This document shows positions 24,267 through 34,314 of a stretch of DNA of 34,416 nucleotides, piece after piece (the first letter of the stretch is position 1; every line of letters begins with the position of its first letter). A program made the position numbers and the translations under genes. The DNA comes from Clostridiales bacterium. Lineage in GTDB: Bacteria > Bacillota > Clostridia > Lachnospirales > WQUN01. Where the stretch lies: positions 1 through 34,416 of the forward strand of contig JAISZB010000157.1 in NCBI GenBank assembly GCA_031269465.1, in the 5' to 3' direction. The notes beneath the pieces are model-generated. The model saw only the letters and a list, made by a program, of their open reading frames with translations, had not been told where the DNA came from and ran no database searches.

Positions 24267-24320
24267 GCTTTTAACATTTCTAGAGCTTTTAACATTTCTA
24301 GAGCTTTTAACATCTTTAAG
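24267..24320. repeat. 18-bp tandem repeat upstream of the exported-protein gene
   Basis: GCTTTTAACATTTCTAGA occurs twice exactly (24267-24284, 24285-24302) and a third, diverged unit (GCTTTTAACATCTTTAAGA) follows. It lies 60-120 bases before the gene starting at 24204, where a promoter or operator would be expected. Confidence 0.6.
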
Positions 24321-24414
24321 ATTTTCAACGTTTTTAGAGTTTTTAGAAAGCCCAGACTATATTGACTCTGGAGGGATACAAAGGCACAAATATAGGCGTT
24401 TATGTCGACAATCA

Positions 24415-24531
24415 TTCAATGTTCCTTTTTTGGAGCTTAGTTATCCAATGAGCGGAGCTAAATGCCGATATCGGCATTTAGCACTCACTGTATAATCGAG
24501 CTCCAAAAAAGTCGGTTTTTTATGAAAATCA
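24415..24531 (+). repeat. PIE full copy
   Basis: TTCAATGTTCC opens it; CTTTTTTGGAGCTTAGTTAT pairs with ATAATCGAGCTCCAAAAAAG; the centre is GCTAAATGCCGATATCGGCA with TTTAGC, where the usual GCGAAATG and CATTTCGC have both changed to GCTAAATG and CATTTAGC. It ends TTATGAAAATCAG. Confidence 0.8.
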
Positions 24532-24634
24532 GAAGGAGGGGGAATTGGAGGCGCCAACCAGCGACGGCTTTACTTCAGCCCTCAAAATTATATACGCGCC
24601 GCTGACTGAATTGTTCTTGGCTAAATCTCGAATT

Positions 24635-24769
24635 TATACCGGTTGCAGTCAAATGTACCTATTTTGAAGCTTGATTATCCATTGGGTGGTGCGAAATGCC
24701 GGTATCGGCATTTCGCAATCGTTGTATAATCAAGGCCCAAAAAGGAACTTTCATATGCAAATCAGTATA
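24635..24769 (+). repeat. PIE full copy, 135 bp, abutting the atpC stop codon
   Basis: TATACCGGTTGCAGTCAAAT to TCATATGCAAATCAGTATA. The centre GCGAAATGCCGGTATCGGCA and TTTCGC is well preserved. The right end lies one base from the atpC TAA (24773-24771). Stretch 24205-24770 holds the tandem repeat and two PIE copies only. Confidence 0.85.
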
Positions 24770-24770
24770 A

Positions 24771-25217
24771 TTACTTCCCCTGCCCGGGGCTCTTGCCGGT
24801 TCTTATAATCGGATATGAGCTTACTTCCATTCGGACAAGCGCTCGGCGCAGAGAAAGCTCAGCCCTCTGCAAGTCGACGTCATTGTCTTTCTGTTGCAGG
24901 CGCTGCTCAGCTCTTAGCTTTGCGGCTTCCGCTCGAAGGCGATCAATCTCCTCGGGCCATTCCGCGACGTCGGAGACTACAGTGACCTCGGAAGAAGATA
25001 TCTCGGCAAATCCGCCCATGATGGCAATCCTTCCGCCTTCCGAGCCTCCGTTTATGATTCTAAGCGGGCCGTATCCCAGGATCGCAGCCCTGGATTCATG
25101 TCCGGGCATAACGCCCATGTCGCCTTCCGTGCCGCGAAGCACCACCATGTCTACATTATCATCATACAACATCCTAAATGGAGTTACAATCTTTAAATGA
25201 ATCCTGCCTGCGGCCAA
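24771..25217 (-). CDS. atpC: ATP synthase F1 epsilon subunit
   Basis: Central-stalk subunit that links gamma to the c-ring and can inhibit ATP hydrolysis. The 148-residue protein has the N-terminal beta-sandwich (IHLKIVTPFRMLYDDNVDMV, then EGDMGVMPGH) and the C-terminal helical hairpin (EEIDRLRAEAAKLRAEQRLQ). A TTG start at 25217 is supported by GAGGTG 5 bases before it; that ribosome binding site overlaps the atpD stop. Last gene of the operon, directly followed by a PIE copy. Confidence 0.94.
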   Translation of the reverse strand: MAAGRIHLKIVTPFRMLYDDNVDMVVLRGTEGDMGVMPGHESRAAILGYGPLRIINGGSEGGRIAIMGGFAEISSSEVTVVSDVAEWPEEIDRLRAEAAKLRAEQRLQQKDNDVDLQRAELSLRRALVRMEVSSYPIIRTGKSPGQGK

Positions 25218-25221
25218 GCGA

Positions 25222-26679
<1,458 letters not shown>

Positions 26680-26718
26680 TCAAGCAGTGGAGCCTGGCGC
26701 CACGCAGGCTTTGCAAGC

Positions 26719-27546
26719 CTACAGCGCATTGGCGCCGCTTACAATCTCCGTAAGCTCGGCTGTGATGGCGTCCTGACGCGCCCTGTTGTACTGAAGGCTT
26801 AAAGAATTTATAAGATCCACCGAGTTCTTCGTGGCGCTGTCCATTCCGGTCATCCTAGCGCTCTGCTCGCAAGCCGACGACTCGAGCATGGCGCCGTATA
26901 TGACTGTGCTGATGTACTTCGGCACCAAGTATGTCAAAAGATCATCTTCAGAGGGTTCGAAGTCCATAACCCCGCCGCCTCCGCTTTCGATGGGAAGGAG
27001 CCTTTTAGAGGACGTCTCATGCGTCATGGTGGACAGGAACTTTGTGTACACCAGATGCACCTCGCCGACTTCGCCGTCTTTAAAGAGATCCATGGCGACC
27101 ATGCCGATTTCGTAGGCGTCCTCGTAAAAAGGCATTTCTGAGACGCCAGAATAGCTCCTTATTATTTTCCTTCTTCTTCTGCGAAAGTAATCGCGGCCCT
27201 TGACTCCGACAGAAATCACCAGATCTCCCTCGCCATCCTTAATGAGGCTGTAGCCCGCTTTTGAAGCGTTTACATTGTAGCCGCCGCAAAGCCCGCGATC
27301 TCCGGTTATGACGATGATTGCCAGCTTCCTGTTTTGGCCGGCTTTGAAGTAAGGGTTATTCGGAGATGCGGCCGCCGCTATCCTTTTTACGGAGCTTTCG
27401 GTCTCCAAGCAGAAGGGCCTGGCGCTTTCAAGGCTTGCTCTCGCCTTTGCGAGCTTCGAGGCGGCTACAAGATTCATGGCCCTGGTTATCTGCTGAGTGC
27501 TTCCGACGCTTCGAATTCTTCTCTTTATTGATCTCATTGTCGCCAT
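26719..27546 (-). CDS. atpG: ATP synthase F1 gamma subunit
   Basis: Rotor shaft of F1, 275 residues. The N-terminal helix MATMRSIKRRIRSVGSTQQI continues with TRAMNLVAASKLAKA; the middle has VITGDRGLCGGYN; the C-terminal helix is NSVDLINSLSLQYNRARQDA followed by ITAELTEIVSGANAL. All are family hallmarks. It is separated from atpA by a 387-base spacer that holds two PIE copies, unusual inside an atp operon. Confidence 0.97.
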   Translation of the reverse strand: MATMRSIKRRIRSVGSTQQITRAMNLVAASKLAKARASLESARPFCLETESSVKRIAAAASPNNPYFKAGQNRKLAIIVITGDRGLCGGYNVNASKAGYSLIKDGEGDLVISVGVKGRDYFRRRRRKIIRSYSGVSEMPFYEDAYEIGMVAMDLFKDGEVGEVHLVYTKFLSTMTHETSSKRLLPIESGGGGVMDFEPSEDDLLTYLVPKYISTVIYGAMLESSACEQSARMTGMDSATKNSVDLINSLSLQYNRARQDAITAELTEIVSGANAL

Positions 27547-27583
27547 AAGACAGCCCTCTTTATTCTATGAAAGAACAGTTATA

Positions 27584-27720
27584 TATACTGATTTGCATAT
27601 GAAAGTTACGATTTTGAGGTCGGATTATACAGCGAGTGCAAAATGCCGATTTCGGCATTTCGCGCCATTCAATGGATAATCCGACCTCAAAATCGGTACA
27701 TCTGACTGCGAATCAGTATA
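27584..27720 (-). repeat. PIE full copy between atpA and atpG
   Basis: TATACTGATTTGCATATGAA to TGACTGCGAATCAGTATA, reverse orientation. Stem CGATTTTGAGGTCGGATTAT pairs perfectly with ATAATCCGACCTCAAAATCG although the sequence differs strongly from the consensus GGAGCTTGATTAT. Centre GCCGATTTCGGC. The ATG-bearing right end faces atpG. Confidence 0.85.
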
Positions 27721-27723
27721 TTG

Positions 27724-27890
27724 ACTTGCAGGCGAATGCGCTTGTTTTGGAGCTTGACCGTCCACTGGTGCTGATAATCTTAAAAGAATGAATTCAGCGC
27801 TCCCAAGGAGCGAAATTCAGATATCCTCATTTCGCGATCTCTGTATAATAAAGCTTCAAAATATGAACTTTCTTTAACAAATCAGCATAG
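27724..27890 (+). repeat. PIE copy, long subfamily, between atpA and atpG
   Basis: GTTTTGGAGCTTGACCGTCC, then GCTGATAATCTTAAAAG and ATTCAGCGCTCCCAAGG, then ATTTCGCGATCTCTGTATAA and a right end TTAACAAATCAGCATAG. The middle matches the copy at 9550. It is in inverted orientation to its neighbour, with left ends facing each other. No gene in 27547-27933. Confidence 0.75.
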
Positions 27891-27933
27891 CATAAAGCGC
27901 CTATATTAAGCTGTTTCCGGCGCTAGCCCAATA

Positions 27934-29442
27934 TCAAATTTTAGTTTCCTTCTTGAAGCTCTCTATGGCCTCTCTGAGATTGGCTTCAAGCTCTTCGGTG
28001 AGATCTCCTTTGACCCTTATCTCATCAAGGATCTCAGGATGCCTCGCTTCGATGTATAAAAGCAGCTCTTGTTCAAAGTCGAGAGCTTTTTCTACATTGA
28101 CATCCTTAAGGTATTTTCTGGTGACGGCATAGAGGATTACCACCTCTTTTTCCACAGTAAGCGGCTTGTATTGCGGCTGCTTCAGGATTTCCACTATGCG
28201 TTCGCCTTGGCGCAGCCTATCCAGCGTGTCTTTGTCAAGATCTGAGCCGAACTGAGCGAACGCGGCCAGTTCTCTGTACTGCGCAAGCTCTACCCTGATT
28301 GGGCCCGCGATTTTCTTCATCGCCTTTATCTGGGCCGATCCGCCAACGCGCGATACGGAGAGGCCGGGGTTTATCGCAGGGCGTATGCCGGAGTTGAAGA
28401 GTTCTGTTTCCATGTATATCTGGCCGTCGGTGATGGAGATTACGTTTGTGGGAATATAGGCGGAAATGTCTCCTGCCTGGGTTTCTATGATTGGCAGAGC
28501 GGTGATTGAGCCGCCGCCGTATTCGGAGCAAAGCCTTGCGGATCTTTCCAGGAGCCTTGAATGAAGATAGAATACATCCCCCGGATATGCCTCGCGGCCG
28601 GGAGGGCGCTTCAAGAGCAGGCTCATCGCCCTGTAGGCGACTGCATGCCTGGACAGGTCGTCATAGACTATCAGGACGTCCCGTCCCTTCTCCATCCACT
28701 CTTCAGCGACAGCGCAGCCGCTGTAAGGAGCGATGTACTGCAGCGGGGCGGTTTCCGCGGCGCTGGCGGAAACTATAGTCGTGTAGTCCAAGGCGCCGAA
28801 GTCTTCAAAGGTTTTGACCAGGCGGGCCACAGTGGAGGCCTTTTGCCCGATGGCTACATATACGCAAAGAACGTCCTTGCCTTTCTGGTTGATGATGGCA
28901 TCGGCGCAGATTGCGGTTTTGCCGGTCTGCCTGTCTCCTATAATAAGCTCCCTCTGACCCCTGCCGATCGGAACCATTGCGTCTATGGCCTTTATTCCAG
29001 TCTGGAGTGGCACATTCACTTCCTTGCGGGAGATTACTCCAGGGGCTACCCGTTCAATTGGGCGATATGCCGAGGACTGTATGGGGCCCTTCTGATCTAT
29101 GGGTTCGCCAAGGGCGTTTACGACCCTGCCTATGAGGGAGTCTCCTACAGGCACTCTTGCCACGCGGCCTGTGAGTTTCACAGAGTCGCCTTCTTTAACA
29201 TCTTTGTCGGGGCCGAGAAGCACAGAGGCGATGCTGTCCTCCTCCAGATTCAAAGCCATGCCCAAGACCCCTGAGGAAAACTCCAAAAGCTCGCCGCTCA
29301 TGGCCTTTCTCAAGCCGTATATCCTGGCGATGCCGTCTCCAACCTGCATTACGGTGCCAGCCTCGATCACGTCCAGCTTAGCGGAGTAGTTTTTTATTTC
29401 TTGCTTTATGACGGAGCTGATTTCTTCAGGTTTGAGATCCAT
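27934..29442 (-). CDS. atpA: ATP synthase F1 alpha subunit
   Basis: Non-catalytic nucleotide-binding subunit, 502 residues, full length. P-loop GDRQTGKT is at 169-176, the QKASTVARL block follows, and [16 protein letters not shown] carries the arginine finger that completes the beta active site. It starts 59 bases after atpH; the ribosome binding site AAAGGAG lies before ATG 29442. Confidence 0.98.
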   Translation of the reverse strand: MDLKPEEISSVIKQEIKNYSAKLDVIEAGTVMQVGDGIARIYGLRKAMSGELLEFSSGVLGMALNLEEDSIASVLLGPDKDVKEGDSVKLTGRVARVPVGDSLIGRVVNALGEPIDQKGPIQSSAYRPIERVAPGVISRKEVNVPLQTGIKAIDAMVPIGRGQRELIIGDRQTGKTAICADAIINQKGKDVLCVYVAIGQKASTVARLVKTFEDFGALDYTTIVSASAAETAPLQYIAPYSGCAVAEEWMEKGRDVLIVYDDLSRHAVAYRAMSLLLKRPPGREAYPGDVFYLHSRLLERSARLCSEYGGGSITALPIIETQAGDISAYIPTNVISITDGQIYMETELFNSGIRPAINPGLSVSRVGGSAQIKAMKKIAGPIRVELAQYRELAAFAQFGSDLDKDTLDRLRQGERIVEILKQPQYKPLTVEKEVVILYAVTRKYLKDVNVEKALDFEQELLLYIEARHPEILDEIRVKGDLTEELEANLREAIESFKKETKI

Positions 29443-29501
29443 TTCATTACTCCTTTGCTCAAAATGCCGCTCGCGGCAAAAGGCGCAAGCCCCAAGCGCA
29501 G

Positions 29502-30032
29502 CTATGCCAGAGATTGCGCGAAAGCCTCCAGCTTCTTCTTAATCGTTCCGTCAATCATCAAGCCGTCCGCTTTTATCAGAATCCCGCCGATAAGGGATGC
29601 GTCGACCGTCTCTTTAAGCACGGCGATTTTTCCGGTTCCAGAAGATATCTTCCTTTTCAGTTCGTTTCGCTGGGCGTTATTGAGAGGCACGGCGCTTTTC
29701 ACCTCCGCGGTGATTATGCCGCTGTAATCGTTTGCGTCTTCTATGAAAACATTCAGCGTCTGAAGGATGTCGAAAGATCTTCCTTTTTTTAGCATTACTG
29801 ACACAAGGCCCAGTATCTCTGCCGCCGCGTCAGGAAAGGCCTTCTTGAAAAACTCCTCCTTTTCGACAGAGGTAATCTGAGGATTTTGAAAAACCTGCGC
29901 CGTCTCCTTTTCCGCCGTCAAGGCGTCAGATATTTTTATCGCGTCACTCCGAGCCTTCTCGAGGGTTCCCGCTTCCACGCAAAGATCGAAGAGCGCGAAC
30001 GCATAGCGCCGCCATACGATTAGGCCTGCCAT
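29502..30032 (-). CDS. atpH: ATP synthase F1 delta subunit
   Basis: Peripheral-stalk subunit joining F1 to the b dimer, 176 residues. N-terminal [17 protein letters not shown] and [19 protein letters not shown], and C-terminal [24 protein letters not shown] block (read [19 protein letters not shown]) with [12 protein letters not shown], are typical. It overlaps atpF by 13 bases. Confidence 0.95.
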   Translation of the reverse strand: MAGLIVWRRYAFALFDLCVEAGTLEKARSDAIKISDALTAEKETAQVFQNPQITSVEKEEFFKKAFPDAAAEILGLVSVMLKKGRSFDILQTLNVFIEDANDYSGIITAEVKSAVPLNNAQRNELKRKISSGTGKIAVLKETVDASLIGGILIKADGLMIDGTIKKKLEAFAQSLA

Positions 30033-30574
30033 TTGAGGTCACCCAATTCGGAGATTGTTTCATCTATAAGCTTGTCATTCGCCTGCCTGTCTATTGAAAC
30101 ATTTGCAAGCCGGCCAGCTAGCAGGGTGGATATGTCTATAATTTCTTTCCTTATGTTTTCCTTAGCTTGCTCGCGTTGCAGGCGAATGTCGCCTGCGGCT
30201 CTGGAACGGATCTGCTCTGCGTTTCGCCTTGCCTCAGCCAGAAGAGCTTCACTTGATTTAGCGGCTCGCTGCTTGGCTTCATCAAGAATGGCCGCGCGTT
30301 CCGCTTCGACGCCTCCAAGCTTGCCCTCATATTCTTTTTTCATGGAGATAGCGGAGCTTTCAGCCTCCGCAGCCGCAGACAGGGTCTGCTCAACATGTTC
30401 CGCGCGCTTCTCCAGCATTTTCTTCACAGGCTTGTAAAGGACTTTGGAAAGCACTGCGGTGAGGATTATCGTGTTGAGCCACTGGATGCCGAGCTCTACG
30501 AGAAACGCCTTGTCCAGGTGGAGCATGGAGCCTGGCGGAAGCGCCTCCAGGAGCGTCAAAGATATAAGCTGCAT
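30020..30574 (-). CDS. atpF: ATP synthase Fo b subunit
   Basis: Peripheral-stalk subunit of 184 residues. One membrane segment near the N-terminus (WLNTIILTAVLSKVLY, about 33-48), then a long charged helix (KKMLEKRAEHVEQTLSAAAE onwards) that dimerises outside the membrane. The N-terminal 20 residues before the membrane segment are slightly longer than usual. It starts 11 bases after atpE with a G-rich ribosome binding site (AAGGGGG). Confidence 0.94.
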   Translation of the reverse strand: MQLISLTLLEALPPGSMLHLDKAFLVELGIQWLNTIILTAVLSKVLYKPVKKMLEKRAEHVEQTLSAAAEAESSAISMKKEYEGKLGGVEAERAAILDEAKQRAAKSSEALLAEARRNAEQIRSRAAGDIRLQREQAKENIRKEIIDISTLLAGRLANVSIDRQANDKLIDETISELGDLKWQA

Positions 30575-30585
30575 ATGCTGCCCCC

Positions 30586-30843
30586 TTATAGCTTTCCTAT
30601 GAGTGGATTGGCGAAAAGCAGGATTATTGCCACAAGCAATCCGTAGATGGCTGTGGTTTCGGCAATGGCCGCGCCGATTAGCATCGTGCTCATGATGGTG
30701 CCTCTAGCCTCCGGCTGGCGTCCTACGGCTTCCGCTCCTTTGCCGGCCGCATAGCCTTGTCCGGCGCCCGCGCCGATGCAAGCGCAGACCGCAAGGCCTG
30801 CGCCTAAGGCTGACATGCCTAAAACAAATGCTTTTGGATCCAT
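30586..30843 (-). CDS. atpE: ATP synthase Fo c subunit, sodium-type signature
   Basis: Rotor-ring subunit of 85 residues with two membrane helices joined by the RQPEA loop (residues 42-46). Gln29 (GAGQGYAAG), Glu62, Thr63, Thr64 and Tyr67 (AETTAIYG) occupy the positions of the sodium ligands Gln32, Glu65, Ser66, Thr67 and Tyr70 of Ilyobacter tartaricus; Thr in place of Ser is allowed in the sodium motif. This predicts sodium coupling; proton-only c subunits lack the Gln and the Ser/Thr. AAGGAGG precedes the ATG. Confidence 0.97.
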   Translation of the reverse strand: MDPKAFVLGMSALGAGLAVCACIGAGAGQGYAAGKGAEAVGRQPEARGTIMSTMLIGAAIAETTAIYGLLVAIILLFANPLIGKL

Positions 30844-30878
30844 TGGAATTCCTCCTTGTTTTTCGTTTGCGCGCTTTG

Positions 30879-31580
30879 CTATTCTTTCTCAGGCGATGCC
30901 TTCTCCTTTATGAAGGTCATGCTTAGGACGCTGAAAATGAAGGCTTGCAGAGAACCCGCGAATATATCGAAGTATGCGTGCAGCGCGTCAGGCAGCGCAA
31001 AACGGAAGATCAGGGGCAAAGCATGATATACCATGCCCAGAAGTATGAAGCCGCCGAGTATGTTTCCGAATAGGCGGAAGCTTAACGAAAGCGGCTTGGA
31101 CAGCTCTCCGATTATGTTCATTGGAAGGAAGAAGAATATCGGATGAAGGTAGTCCTTGAAATAGGCCAAGCCGCGCCTGGAGATGCCAAGGAAATGAATT
31201 AGGAAGAACGTATTGAGCGCCAGAGCCAAGGTCGTAGACAAATCCGCTGTGGGCGGCCTGAATCCAAAAAGCGCTGAGTAGTTGGAAATCAGAATGAAAG
31301 CGAATACTCCGAAGAAGTATCCTCCCAGCCAGGACAGATCTTTTCCGAGATTGCTTTCGGCGAAGCCGGACATCATTTCTACAAGGAACTCTACGATATT
31401 TTGAATGCTTCCCGCCTTAGGGGTGGAGTTGGAATTTACATCAATCATAAGCCTCAGCGCAATCGCGGCTATTATGAGCGCAGCCATCACAAACCATGTG
31501 CTTACAAGAGTTTTTGTGATGTATATGGAGAAGTCGCCTAAACGGAAGAACGGCCAGAGATTCTTATTGGAAAAGTCCAT
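30879..31580 (-). CDS. atpB: ATP synthase Fo a subunit
   Basis: Membrane stator subunit of 233 residues that forms the ion half-channels against the c-ring. The essential arginine is Arg169 in [13 protein letters not shown]. About five to six hydrophobic segments; [20 protein letters not shown] and [20 protein letters not shown] are conserved blocks. It starts 93 bases after atpI behind a hairpin and is followed by atpE after 35 bases. Confidence 0.96.
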   Translation of the reverse strand: MDFSNKNLWPFFRLGDFSIYITKTLVSTWFVMAALIIAAIALRLMIDVNSNSTPKAGSIQNIVEFLVEMMSGFAESNLGKDLSWLGGYFFGVFAFILISNYSALFGFRPPTADLSTTLALALNTFFLIHFLGISRRGLAYFKDYLHPIFFFLPMNIIGELSKPLSLSFRLFGNILGGFILLGMVYHALPLIFRFALPDALHAYFDIFAGSLQAFIFSVLSMTFIKEKASPEKE

Positions 31581-31600
31581 ACGCTGCTCCTTTCCTCACT

Positions 31601-31660
31601 TATGCTGATTGGACTTTATATGATTTGCATTCTATTATAACCAATCAGCTTATGAGCATA
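31601..31660. promoter_or_regulatory. hairpin with TATAAT between atpI and atpB
   Basis: GCTGATTGG (31604-31612) pairs with CCAATCAGC (31641-31649); further out TATGC and GCATA also pair. On the minus strand the loop side reads GGTTATAATAG, a possible -10 box with only a poor -35. The loop ATATGATTTGCA resembles a PIE end, so this may be a PIE remnant or an internal promoter for the main atp genes. Confidence 0.35.
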
Positions 31661-31673
31661 TCAGAAAAAAGAA

Positions 31674-32081
31674 TCAAATTGCTTTATGCTCCACTTGCTC
31701 TTTGTTTTTCAGCCTGAACCCGAAGGCCGAGCTGGCTAGAGTCATTGTGCCGAGAGCTGTTGCTGGCAAGCTTAGAAAAGGGGCGATGGCTGCGGCAACC
31801 AGGACTCCTGCGGTAAGCATTAAGCGAAGCGCATACTGGCTTACCGCGTAAAGCGCGGCATAGTCCTTTCCCATATCCACCGAGCGCGCTATGCTGCGCT
31901 CCATCATTGCTACTTTCACCGCTGAAACCGCAGTCCCTAAGAACAGGCTCATGACAAAGCGCGAGGGATTATCAAAGCGGTAGAAAAAGCGCGTCACTAT
32001 AAGGCCTATAGCCGCTAGCGCGACAAACTGCAAGATCATTGAAGCAATGAGAGACTTGCCTGCATCCGATACCGATGTCAT
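31674..32081 (-). CDS. atpI: ATP synthase subunit I (AtpI)
   Basis: Small membrane protein of about 135 residues with four hydrophobic segments, typically encoded first in atp operons and thought to help assemble the c-ring. RFVMSLFLGTAVSAVKVAMM and QYALRLMLTAGVLVAAAI are typical of the clostridial AtpI family. I use the ATG at 32081, whose ATGA overlaps the previous stop; an ATG at 32096 is the alternative. Confidence 0.85.
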   Translation of the reverse strand: MTSVSDAGKSLIASMILQFVALAAIGLIVTRFFYRFDNPSRFVMSLFLGTAVSAVKVAMMERSIARSVDMGKDYAALYAVSQYALRLMLTAGVLVAAAIAPFLSLPATALGTMTLASSAFGFRLKNKEQVEHKAI

Positions 32082-32368
32082 TTGAGATTCTTCCATTCCT
32101 TAGATATTAGTTCAAACATGCACTTGATGGCGGCGCCGACCCCGAAAACGGCAAACAGAAAGAGGAGCCATGGAGATGTTCCCAAAAAGCCGTCAAGGAG
32201 CTTTCCAGCCATAACGCCCACGAAGACGCAGACAGCCATAGTAAGCCCCAGCTGGGTGAAAAGCGAAAGAGCGGAAAGGAATCCGCGATTTTTCTTGTCC
32301 AGAGCCTTCACCTCCAAAGCGGGGCTTTTTTTCTTGAGAGGATTATCATGGCGGCATAACTCTCCCAA
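32078..32368 (-). CDS. AtpZ/AtpI-type small membrane protein
   Basis: Two membrane segments: LFTQLGLTMAVCVFVGVMAG and SPWLLFLFAVFGVGAAIKCM, with the conserved GKLLD between them and a charged tail. This is the AtpZ-like protein (putative F0F1-ATPase subunit) that precedes AtpI in many Bacillota. The frame opens with TTG at 32368 but has no good ribosome binding site there. GGAGGTG inside the frame, near 32305-32312, suggests that translation starts further in, giving about 74 residues, the usual family length. Start uncertain. Confidence 0.8.
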   Translation of the reverse strand: MGELCRHDNPLKKKSPALEVKALDKKNRGFLSALSLFTQLGLTMAVCVFVGVMAGKLLDGFLGTSPWLLFLFAVFGVGAAIKCMFELISKEWKNLK

Positions 32369-32390
32369 GAAAAAAAGCTGCGCGAAACGC

Positions 32391-32505
32391 TGTCATTTGC
32401 ACCTATTTTGGAGCTAATCCATTTAGCGGCGCGAAATGCCGATATCAATCGCACTCGCTGTATAATCAAGCTCCAAAATGGAACTTCATATGAAAATCAG
32501 CATAT
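32391..32505 (+). repeat. PIE full copy between wecB and the atp genes
   Basis: CATTTGCACCTATTTTGGAG, CGGCGCGAAATGCCGATATC, AATCGCACTCGCTGTATAAT, CAAGCTCCAAAATGGAAC and ATGAAAATCAGCATA. The right end lies 31 bases from the wecB stop, the left end about 23 bases from the first atp frame. Confidence 0.8.
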
Positions 32506-32535
32506 ATGGGCGGGAAAATGTTTGCGGAGCGCCGC

Positions 32536-33666
32536 CTATTTGGATTGCCATACCTTGGCGTCGCTTAGCACGGCTTCGAGTATTCTCTCAGATGCGTAGC
32601 CGTCCCCGTAGGGATTTTTGGCTTGAGCCATCCGGTTGTACTTTTCGCTGTTCTCCATCAGCTCTATGCAGGCATTAAGCACATTTTCCTCGCTGACTCC
32701 GGCAAGGGCGACAGTGCCGGCCTCCACCGCCTCAGGGCGCTCCGTCACATTCCTTAATACAAGAACCGGCTTTCCCATGGAGGGCACTTCTTCCTGAAGG
32801 CCGCCGGAGTCGGTCAGAACGAAATGGGATTTGTTCATAAGGTTGTGCATGTCCTTAAGATCCAGAGGATCTGTGAGCACTATCCTATCCGTACCTTCAA
32901 GAATGGGGTAGACAGTCTCTCGGACTGCGGGGTTTAGATGCACTGCGTACACCAAGAGCGTGTCAGGGTATCTTTGAATGAAGCGCTTCGCGGCGCGGCA
33001 TATGTTTTCCAGCGGAGCGCCGAGATTTTCTCTGCGGTGAGCCGTCATCACAATGAGCTTCTTCTTTGGATCCAGCCTGTTAAGAGAATCTCTTGAGAAT
33101 GTGTATCCCTCTTCAAGAGTTGTTCTCAGGCAATCTATGGCAGTGTTGCCCGTAACATAGATAGTTTGCGCAGATATATTTTCCTTTATTAAATTTTCTT
33201 TGGATTTGCTTGTTGGAGCGAAGTGCAAATCCGCCAGGGCGCTAGTTAGGCGGCGATTCATCTCTTCAGGGAATGGCTGGAATTTATCGTAGGTGCGCAG
33301 GCCCGCCTCAACATGGCCGAGCTTGGTCTTGCAGTAGTGCGCGGCAAGAGATGCCGCAAAGGTCGTGGTGGTGTCGCCGTGGACGAGGACTAAATCTGGC
33401 TTGGCGCCATTTATTATTTCTTCTATGCCCTTTAGGGCGTATGATGTTATATCGGCAAGCGTCTGCCTGGGCTTCATTATGTTCAGGTCGTAATCCGGCT
33501 TTATGCCGAAGATGTCCAAAGTCTGATCCAGCTGCTCCCGGTGCTGCGCAGTCACTGCCACTATGGCGTCAACCTCAGGGGATTGCTTTAAGACTTTAAT
33601 GAGAGGGCCCATTTTCGAGGCTTCAGGCCTTGTGCCGAATACAGTCATAATCTTTATTTTGCTCAT
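32536..33666 (-). CDS. wecB: UDP-N-acetylglucosamine 2-epimerase (non-hydrolysing)
   Basis: Converts UDP-GlcNAc to UDP-ManNAc for wall teichoic acid or surface polysaccharide synthesis in the cytoplasm. The 376-residue length is standard. IMTVFGTRPEASKMGPLIKV starts the first Rossmann domain; VHGDTTTTFAASLAA, KLGHVEAGLRTYDKFQPFPE with EMNR, and LTDSGGLQEEVPSMGKPVLV with RNVTERPEA are the family's active-site blocks. AAGGGGTG precedes the ATG. Its position before the atp genes is common in Clostridia and it may share their transcript. Confidence 0.96.
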   Translation of the reverse strand: MSKIKIMTVFGTRPEASKMGPLIKVLKQSPEVDAIVAVTAQHREQLDQTLDIFGIKPDYDLNIMKPRQTLADITSYALKGIEEIINGAKPDLVLVHGDTTTTFAASLAAHYCKTKLGHVEAGLRTYDKFQPFPEEMNRRLTSALADLHFAPTSKSKENLIKENISAQTIYVTGNTAIDCLRTTLEEGYTFSRDSLNRLDPKKKLIVMTAHRRENLGAPLENICRAAKRFIQRYPDTLLVYAVHLNPAVRETVYPILEGTDRIVLTDPLDLKDMHNLMNKSHFVLTDSGGLQEEVPSMGKPVLVLRNVTERPEAVEAGTVALAGVSEENVLNACIELMENSEKYNRMAQAKNPYGDGYASERILEAVLSDAKVWQSK

Positions 33667-33840
33667 AATTTACACCCCTTATGTAAGCATTAAGAAAATA
33701 GGAGCGCCCAAAACTTTAGGTTTACGATTGCGCGCAATCTTCGCGTTCATTCAGAAAGCTTTCTGCGGCATGCTGCCGCCGCCTCAAGAGGCGGGGGCTG
33801 CTCGCGCTGAGTGCATGAGCTAACCGGACGCTTCGCCTCT

Positions 33841-33982
33841 TATACTTATTTTCATTAAATGTTCCTTTTTTGGAGCTTGATTATCCATTGAGCGGTTCGA
33901 AAGGCCGATATCGGCATTTCGAACCTTGAAAGTGGGCAGTAAAGCTTCATAATCGGTACATTTGACTGCAAATCGGCATATA
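33841..33982 (+). repeat. PIE copy, mixed type
   Basis: Left end of the TTTTCATTAAATGTTCC kind with CTTTTTTGGAGCTTGATTAT, but the right half reads AACCTTGAAAGTGGGCAGTA and ends ATTTGACTGCAAATCGGCAT ATA, which is a reversed left end. So both ends are of left type, as if two arms recombined. Upstream of wecB. Confidence 0.75.
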
Positions 33983-34186
33983 GGACTGGATTGCCTTTGA
34001 CATGCATTAGAGAATTATATCAGTTTTTTATCGAATTATGCAACATGAGTTTTGATTGGGAGAAGAGAATCAGTTTTTCAGCTGATGCTCTAGTGCTGTC
34101 GCTCTTAATCGCGTCACATGCTTTTAGCCTATAAAATGCTTATTTATAGACGAATAGGACTGCAACGCATTTAAGACTGTCTGCAC

Positions 34187-34314
34187 TATACCGCTTTTCA
34201 TCAAATGTTACTTTTTTGGAGCTTGATTATCCATTGAGTGGTGCGAAATGCCGATCTCGGCATTTTGCACTCGCTGTATAATCAAGCTCCAGAAAAGGTA
34301 ATTTAGTACGAAAC
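34187..34314 (+). repeat. PIE copy near the right edge
   Basis: TATACCGCTTTTCATCAAAT, CTTTTTTGGAGCTTGATTAT, centre GCGAAATGCCGATCTCGGCA with TTTTGC, ATAATCAAGCTCCAGAAAAG and GGTAATTTAGTACGAAAC. Its right end matches the start of the extra core seen at 12400 and 20925. Stretch 33667-34416 holds this copy, the one before it and no recognisable gene. Confidence 0.8.

Noticed and set aside
28561..29274. 237-residue plus-strand frame opposite atpA
   Set aside because: Antisense shadow of a highly conserved gene whose reading frame is certain.
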